A DNA stretch of 64,000 nt from Serratia sp. DD3. GTDB taxonomy: Bacteria; Pseudomonadota; Gammaproteobacteria; Enterobacterales; Enterobacteriaceae. The notes under the pieces are model-generated. The model ran no database searches and had not been told where the DNA came from. It worked only from the letters and a program-made list of their open reading frames with translations. Positions within the stretch are counted from its first letter, which is position 1. The number at the start of each line of letters is the position of its first letter. A program made the position numbers and the translations under genes. The stretch lies in assembly GCF_000496755.2 (NCBI RefSeq), contig NZ_AYKS02000079.1, positions 1 to 64,000 of the forward strand, given 5' to 3'. Shown here in pieces: positions 58,094-64,000 of the stretch.

Positions 58094-60028
58094 TCATGAT
58101 GATTTTCTGACCCGCAGATACCATTCGCACAGCAGGCGAACCTGTTTACGGGTGTAGCCTTTCTCCATCATACGGTCGACAAAATCATCATGTTTTTTCT
58201 GCTCATCCGTTGAGGTTTTGGCATTGAAGGAAATAACGGGCAGTAACTCTTCCGTATTCGAGAACATTTTTTTCTCGATGACGGTGCGCAACTTCTCGTA
58301 ACTGGTCCAGTTAGGATTGTGGCCGCTGTTATGAGCACGAGCCCGCAGGACAAAATTAACGATTTCATTGCGGAAATCTTTTGGATTACTGATACCTGCT
58401 GGTTTTTCAATTTTCTCCAGTTCGGCGTTTAAAGACTCGCGATCAAACAGTTGACCGGTATCGGGATCACGGTATTCCTGATCCTGGATCCAGAAATCGG
58501 CATAGGTCACGTAGCGATCAAAAATGTTTTGACCATATTCCGAGTAGGATTCCAGATAAGCTGTCTGGATCTCTTTACCGATAAACTCGGCATACTTCGG
58601 TATCAGGTAGCCTTTCAGGTGCTCCAGATATTTTTCTGCCTGTTCTTGCGGGAATTGTTCACGTTCAATTTGTCGCTCAAGCACGTAGAACAAATGTACT
58701 GGGTTTGCAGCCACCTCGGCATGATCAAAGTTGAAGACCCGAGACAGTATCTTGAAGGCAAAACGGGTTGAAAGACCATTCATGCCTTCATCAACCCCAG
58801 CATAGTCACGATACTCTTGATATGACTTGGCTTTGGGATCGGTGTCTTTCAGGCTTTCACCGTCGTAGACACGCATCTTTGAGTGAATACTGGAGTTTTC
58901 TGGCTCTTTAAGACGTGACAATACGGTAAAGCGTGCCAGTGTCTCTAACGTACCAGGGGCGCAAGGGGCATGGGTTAGCTCACTGTGATCCAATAGTTTG
59001 TCGTAGATTTTGATCTCTTCGGACACCCGCAGGCAGTAAGGGACCTTGACGATATAAACCCGGTCAAGGAAGGCCTCATTGTTTTTGTTGTTGCGGAAAG
59101 TGACCCATTCTGACTCGTTAGAATGCGCCAGAATAATGCCGCTGAATGGCAGGGCAGAGATCCCCTCAGTACCGTTGTAGTTACCTTCCTGAGTGGCGGT
59201 CAGCAGAGGGTGCAGCACTTTGATCGGTGCCTTGAACATCTCGACAAATTCCATAATACCTTGGTTGGCACGACACAAGGCACCGGAATAGCCGTAGGCA
59301 TCCGGATCGTTCTGGGCATAGTTCTCCAACTTACGGATATCTACTTTACCTACCAAGGCAGAGATATCCTGGTTATTCTCATCACCGGGTTCAGTTTTGG
59401 CGATAGCTATCTGTTCCAGAATGGATGGACGAACCTTCACTACTTTGAATTTAGTGATGTCACCACCGAATTCATGCAGACGTTTGGCTGCCCATGGCGA
59501 CATAATGCTGCCAAGATAACGCCGGGGAATATTGTATTCCTGCTCCAGAATAGTGGCGTCTTCCTGTGGGTTGAACAGGCATAATGGGTGATCGTTTACC
59601 GGGCTACGTTCACCATTAGCACTCAGCGTGTAAATAGGGACACGTTGCATCAAGTCTTTTAGCCGTTCAGCAAGGGATGATTTACCACCACCTACTGGGC
59701 CCAACAGATAAAGGATCTGTTTCTTCTCCTCAAGTCCTTGCGCGGCGTGTTTCAAGTAAGAAACTATCTGCTCGATAGCTTCCTCCATGCCGTAGAATTC
59801 CTCGAATGCAGGATAACGTGCGATGACCCGGTTGGAAAACAGGCGTGACATGCGCGATTCAAGCGCGGTATCCACCATGACTGGTTCACCGATAGCCATC
59901 AACAGCCGTTCTGCTGCATTGGCATATGCACTGCGATCTTGCCGGCAAATGGTAAGAAATTCCTGCAGTGTGAACTCTTCGTCCTTGGCTGCTTCGTAGC
60001 GCTGACGATAGTGGTCAAATATGTTCAT
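58094..60028 (-). CDS. yeaG: YeaG, PrkA-type serine protein kinase
   Basis: The protein has 644 residues, the same as E. coli YeaG. The AAA-like N-terminal domain has Walker A LLGPVGGGKSSLAERLK (about 108-124) and the C-terminal PrkA kinase-related domain (about 385-640) ends CEWYLRVRKSS. Other conserved sections are QYNIPRRYLGSIMSPWAAKRL-like EQEYNIPRRYLGSIMSPWAAK and ILAHSNESEW. In E. coli it responds to nitrogen starvation and stationary phase. A sigma-54 promoter consensus lies 93 bases upstream. yeaH follows. Confidence 0.96.
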   Translation of the reverse strand: MNIFDHYRQRYEAAKDEEFTLQEFLTICRQDRSAYANAAERLLMAIGEPVMVDTALESRMSRLFSNRVIARYPAFEEFYGMEEAIEQIVSYLKHAAQGLEEKKQILYLLGPVGGGKSSLAERLKDLMQRVPIYTLSANGERSPVNDHPLCLFNPQEDATILEQEYNIPRRYLGSIMSPWAAKRLHEFGGDITKFKVVKVRPSILEQIAIAKTEPGDENNQDISALVGKVDIRKLENYAQNDPDAYGYSGALCRANQGIMEFVEMFKAPIKVLHPLLTATQEGNYNGTEGISALPFSGIILAHSNESEWVTFRNNKNNEAFLDRVYIVKVPYCLRVSEEIKIYDKLLDHSELTHAPCAPGTLETLARFTVLSRLKEPENSSIHSKMRVYDGESLKDTDPKAKSYQEYRDYAGVDEGMNGLSTRFAFKILSRVFNFDHAEVAANPVHLFYVLERQIEREQFPQEQAEKYLEHLKGYLIPKYAEFIGKEIQTAYLESYSEYGQNIFDRYVTYADFWIQDQEYRDPDTGQLFDRESLNAELEKIEKPAGISNPKDFRNEIVNFVLRARAHNSGHNPNWTSYEKLRTVIEKKMFSNTEELLPVISFNAKTSTDEQKKHDDFVDRMMEKGYTRKQVRLLCEWYLRVRKSS

Positions 60029-60120
60029 GGCGATGCCCGTCCTTTCGTTATTAGCACAGGTTAAAAAAGGAGCTGGTGTTTATATTGTGGCTCCTGAAAG
60101 TGGGAAGCATAACTGAGTAC

Positions 60121-60136
60121 AGCAACTCGTATGCCA
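60121..60136 (-). promoter_or_regulatory. sigma-54 promoter for yeaG-yeaH
   Basis: On the minus strand TGGCATACGAGTTGCT matches TGGCAYRNNNNTTGCW at every specified position (-24 GG, -12 GC). Transcription would begin near 60109, about 80 bases before yeaG. In E. coli yeaGH is transcribed by RpoN with NtrC. No clear NtrC site was found upstream; a GGAAAATTTCC palindrome lies at 60224-60234. Confidence 0.8.
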
Positions 60137-60475
60137 ACATGATAGATTTATTATCGCGAGTTGCGCTTTATTCAACCGACCTCAGGATAAATCCACCTTC
60201 CGATATAAGTCTAGTTGCATACTGGAAAATTTCCTGCATCAATAAAATTTTTTTTAAGCCATATCAATGACTCACTTGCGGTTACTGCGGAGAGACTGGA
60301 AGGGCGGCGTAGAATAGACGAGAAGTAGGGGCTAATTCAGCAGAATAAATGAGCGTTATCTGCTCATTTATTGACTTATAACTGTTTTTTATTGTAAATA
60401 TCACACACGGAAACATATTTTCACATAAACTATTTACGTTATGACATTTACCTTTTTTATGTATGGGAAAACATC
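60137..60475. other. yeaG-mipA divergent gap
   Basis: This AT-rich stretch lies between the sigma-54 promoter and mipA. It contains the palindrome GGAAAATTTCC (60224-60234) and AT-rich sequence with several possible -10 boxes for mipA. I see no gene; a 64-codon frame across 60076-60270 has no ribosome-binding site and runs over the promoter. Confidence 0.4.
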
Positions 60476-61225
60476 GTGAAAATACCTTCATTAAAAACAT
60501 TAGCGATTATTGTTGCCGCTGTCACTTGTGCTCACAATGCTCAGGCAGGAACTTGGTCACTGGGTGCTTCAGCATTGCTCACACCTGGCCCTTATCGTGG
60601 TTATCAGGACCGCGTCTATCCCGTTCCTATTATCAATTACGAAGGGGAAAACTTTCACTTCCGTTCATTGATGGCGGGTTATAACCTGTGGCGCGACCAG
60701 CAAAACCAGTTAAGTGTTATCGTACTCTATTCGCCGCTGAATTTTGACCCCGATGATAGTGATGATGATCGTATGAAGCAGTTGGATAAGCGCCGCAGTA
60801 CGCTAATGGGCGGTATGGCTTATTCATATAATGCTGATTGGGGAACAATCCGCAGCACCTTGGTCGGTGATGTGTTGAATAACAGCAATGGCCTGGTAGG
60901 CGATGTGGCTTATCTATACCGCTTCCAGACAGGTGACTGGCGTATTATCCCTGCGCTGGGGATGACCATGAATAGCTCAAACCAGAATAAATATTATTTT
61001 GGCGTTAATGGTAATGAGTCACGCCGTAGTGGTTTCAATACCTATACACCGAGCAGTAGTGTGTCACCTTATCTTGAACTGACCACCCAATATAAAATCA
61101 ACACCAACTGGACTGGCTTCTTCACTGGGCGTTACACCAGTTTGGCCAGTGAAATTAAAGACAGCCCAATGGTGGATAAATCCTATTCCGGTTCGTTATT
61201 GACAGGGATTTCCTATAGTTTTTAA
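60476..61225 (+). CDS. mipA: MipA/OmpV-family outer-membrane protein
   Basis: The protein has 249 residues (E. coli MipA 248) and a signal peptide (MKIPSLKTLAIIVAAVTCAHNAQA). The mature part is a predicted beta-barrel of about twelve strands with alternating hydrophobic residues, beginning GTWSLGASALLTPGPYRGYQDRVYPVPIINYEG and ending with aromatic SYSF. MipA binds MltA and PBP1B as a scaffold in peptidoglycan growth, and the OmpV group transports or is an immunogen. The start is GTG after GGGAAAAC; an ATG upstream (60461) is out of frame. yeaG lies divergently. Confidence 0.93.
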   Translation: MKIPSLKTLAIIVAAVTCAHNAQAGTWSLGASALLTPGPYRGYQDRVYPVPIINYEGENFHFRSLMAGYNLWRDQQNQLSVIVLYSPLNFDPDDSDDDRMKQLDKRRSTLMGGMAYSYNADWGTIRSTLVGDVLNNSNGLVGDVAYLYRFQTGDWRIIPALGMTMNSSNQNKYYFGVNGNESRRSGFNTYTPSSSVSPYLELTTQYKINTNWTGFFTGRYTSLASEIKDSPMVDKSYSGSLLTGISYSF

Positions 61226-61237
61226 TGGTGCTGTGCT

Positions 61238-61267
61238 CTTTTTTAGTGCGCTCTTGCACTAAAAAAG
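61238..61267. repeat. hairpin after mipA with T-run in the 5' arm
   Basis: CTTTTTTAGTGC (61238-61249) and GCACTAAAAAAG (61256-61267) pair perfectly around GCTCTT. Because T precedes and A follows the GC core on both strands, it is not a canonical terminator, but it lies between the convergent genes mipA and yeaD and may protect mRNA ends. Confidence 0.5.
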
Positions 61268-61392
61268 GGCGTTAAACAAGTAGGCTGCTTGGCTACCACT
61301 GAGATGCAGGTTACTGTACTACGTGTTTTGCCATCCCCATAGAAAACCAGCAAGGCGAAAGCAATGGATAGCTTTCACCTCGGTTTATTAAC

Positions 61393-62268
61393 TCAACGAT
61401 TTTTGATGCTGCGGATTTTAACTGCCAAACGGGCAGGGTGTTCGTGGGTAACTAGCAAGGGCCTGGTGACACGAGCCGTTTCTACGCAGACCATGGTTTT
61501 ATAACCGTCATTCGGCATATCGGCCATGCTGCAAGAGAGTTCAACCCCTGGGTTCCAAGCGACAACATCACTGATATGCTGGTGATTAACTTCAATTGTG
61601 CGCTGTAATACCGGGTCTTTAATCAGACTAGTGGCGGCTGGCTGGGTATAGATACGGTCTGTCCGACCGGTAAATTCCAGTTCACCCACCTGATGCGCTT
61701 CAATACCTTCTGCCACTTTATCAATAAAGTGTTCACCTAAACCGGCAACTTTAATCTTGTCAATATTTCCGATTTGGAAATAGGAATGGAGTGCGGCGGT
61801 AGCCTGATAGTCACCTTGCGACTCTAGCGCGATATCGCATTCAGTACCGAACTTAAAGTGAGCCGTCAGGCTAAAGGCATGTGGCCACAGTTTTCGGGTT
61901 TCTGCATTATCCTGCAATTTGAAGGTCAGGCTGACATTTTCTTGATCTTCATCATGGGCGACTAATTGCCAAGGGACATTACGGGCAAATCCGTGGGCCG
62001 GGTTATTGACTGGGCCAAACCATGGCCAACAGATGGGTACACCGCCACGGATAGCGACCCCAGCTTTGAAGGGGGTATTGTTACTTAACCAGATGACGGG
62101 CTGATCTCCATCGGGTTGCCAAGCCAGTAAATGTGCGCCTTGTAAGGTGATAGCCGCCCGAGTTTTAGGATGAGAAACCACTACGACGGCTAATTCATCC
62201 AATTGGCGCAGGCTAATAGAAGGGGATAATTGCTCGGTAACGGGCAAGGTGAAAATTTTTTCGTTCAT
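61393..62268 (-). CDS. yeaD: YeaD, glucose-6-phosphate 1-epimerase family
   Basis: The protein has 291 residues (E. coli 294) of the aldose 1-epimerase superfamily. Segment LSNNTPFKAGVAIRGGVPICWPWFGP is characteristic (about 80-105), with the likely catalytic His in ALHSYFQIGNI (about 160) and Glu in NPGVELS-type VVAWNPGVELSCSM (about 250-270). It interconverts alpha and beta forms of glucose-6-phosphate. It lies 207 bases after gapA on the same strand, as in E. coli. Confidence 0.94.
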   Translation of the reverse strand: MNEKIFTLPVTEQLSPSISLRQLDELAVVVVSHPKTRAAITLQGAHLLAWQPDGDQPVIWLSNNTPFKAGVAIRGGVPICWPWFGPVNNPAHGFARNVPWQLVAHDEDQENVSLTFKLQDNAETRKLWPHAFSLTAHFKFGTECDIALESQGDYQATAALHSYFQIGNIDKIKVAGLGEHFIDKVAEGIEAHQVGELEFTGRTDRIYTQPAATSLIKDPVLQRTIEVNHQHISDVVAWNPGVELSCSMADMPNDGYKTMVCVETARVTRPLLVTHEHPARLAVKIRSIKNR

Positions 62269-62426
62269 GCTAAGGCCTCTATTCGGCGCAAAAACAGAGA
62301 TATCTGTCGCCTAAACTGCTGCAAACAGTTGCCAGAATGCCCACTCATTTACAAGACGCAACTTAGATAAATGGTCAGATCGGGCTGTACAGTTGACGAC
62401 ACTGTGGTTGGTAAGAGGACAGGTAC

Positions 62427-62453
62427 AAAAAGGGCGACACGAATGTCGCCCTT
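62427..62453 (-). terminator. gapA terminator
   Basis: AAGGGCGACA (62430-62439) and TGTCGCCCTT (62444-62453) form a 10-bp stem around CGAA, with T (62430-62427) following on the minus strand. It lies 23 bases after the gapA stop codon and may leave only part of the transcripts to yeaD. Confidence 0.8.
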
Positions 62454-62475
62454 ATAATCAACACCACATCTGCGA

Positions 62476-63817
<1,342 letters not shown>

Positions 63818-64000
63818 ATGACTAAAAATCAATTGCGCACAGAGTTGAATGACATTCAACACCATGTGACGCAGCAACAGGGGACTGAGGCGCCTTTTTC
63901 AGGCAAATTGTTGCATAACCAGCGTGATGGCATGTATCACTGTTTGTGCTGTCACGCGCCACTGTTTTACTCCGCCAGCAAGTATGATCCAGGCTGCGGT
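63818..64000 (+). CDS. msrB: MsrB, methionine-R-sulfoxide reductase (5' part)
   Basis: The first 61 codons are visible and the frame runs off the right edge. They read [21 protein letters not shown] and then [40 protein letters not shown], matching E. coli MsrB. The zinc-binding CxxC is Cys-Leu-Cys-Cys in [10 protein letters not shown] (about 42-45). The enzyme reduces the R form of methionine sulfoxide. It is divergent from gapA, as in E. coli. The catalytic cysteine lies beyond the window. Confidence 0.93.
   Translation, partial: MTKNQLRTELNDIQHHVTQQQGTEAPFSGKLLHNQRDGMYHCLCCHAPLFYSASKYDPGCG

Noticed and set aside
60076..60270. 64-codon frame upstream of mipA
   Set aside because: No ribosome-binding site, odd composition, and it covers the sigma-54 promoter.

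Overview
The window is chromosomal DNA of an enterobacterium of the order Enterobacterales, most probably a Yersinia. Nearly every protein is a clear orthologue of an Escherichia coli K-12 protein. Blocks of E. coli gene order (ycdXY, grxB-mdtH-rimJ-yceH-mviM-murJ, argS-yecM-cutC-cmoBA-yecND-aspS-nudB-yebC-ruvCAB-znuBCA-mepM-lpxM-pykA-hexR-zwf-eda, yoaAB-tsaB-yeaY-fadD-rnd-minEDC-ycgLMN-dsbB-nhaB-fadR-ycgB-dadA, yeaHG-mipA-yeaD-gapA-msrB) are joined in an order unlike E. coli. Two ERIC elements, one of them the long form carrying an insertion of about 70 bp that is typical of Yersinia, support the genus. Zwf has Ser at position 155, where I recall Y. pestis having Pro, so this is probably not Y. 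pestis. I cannot name the species.

Layout. 1-1150: the end of an AT-rich glycosyltransferase-family-9 gene, then a broken tRNA-Ser(GGA) gene beside ycdX; this looks like the edge of an old island at the serX locus. 1.4-5.7 kb: ycdX and its chaperone ycdY, a divergent pair of secreted proteins (DUF4424, and a DUF4431-like protein with internal repeats), and lipoprotein YceB. 5.7-11.7 kb: glutaredoxin 2, MdtH, RimJ, YceH, MviM and the lipid II flippase MurJ. 11.8-14.0 kb: a compact sulfur-transport operon (BigR-like two-cysteine ArsR repressor, two YeeE/YedE halves, TSUP exporter) behind an AT-rich palindrome. 14.1-24.4 kb: translation and tRNA-modification genes (argS, cmoA, cmoB, aspS) with small hydrolases. 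24.4-29.4 kb: ruvC, LexA-controlled ruvAB, and the Zur-controlled znuABC zinc importer. 29.4-37.2 kb: mepM, lpxM, pykA, hexR, zwf and eda. 37.2-45.4 kb: mdtJI with a leader ORF, yoaB, yoaA, tsaB, yeaY, fadD, rnd. 45.4-54.1 kb: minCDE, ycgL, ycgM, ycgN, dsbB, nhaB, fadR, spoVR-like ycgB. 54.2-64.0 kb: dadA between two ERIC elements, a DEDD exonuclease, the sigma-54-type yeaG-yeaH operon, mipA, yeaD, gapA and the start of msrB.

Most of the window is core genome with no phage, IS element, CRISPR array or rRNA. The most interesting points are regulatory or evolutionary: the interrupted tRNA-Ser at the island edge, the BigR-type operon without a persulfide dioxygenase, a leader ORF before mdtJ, a possible small RNA between pykA and hexR, operators for LexA, Zur, FadR, HexR and CRP, a sigma-54 promoter before yeaG, and an ERIC element whose end supplies the last codons of a neighbouring exonuclease. 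I see no clearly new multi-gene system. The least characterised candidates are the divergent DUF4424/DUF4431 pair and the sulfur operon.
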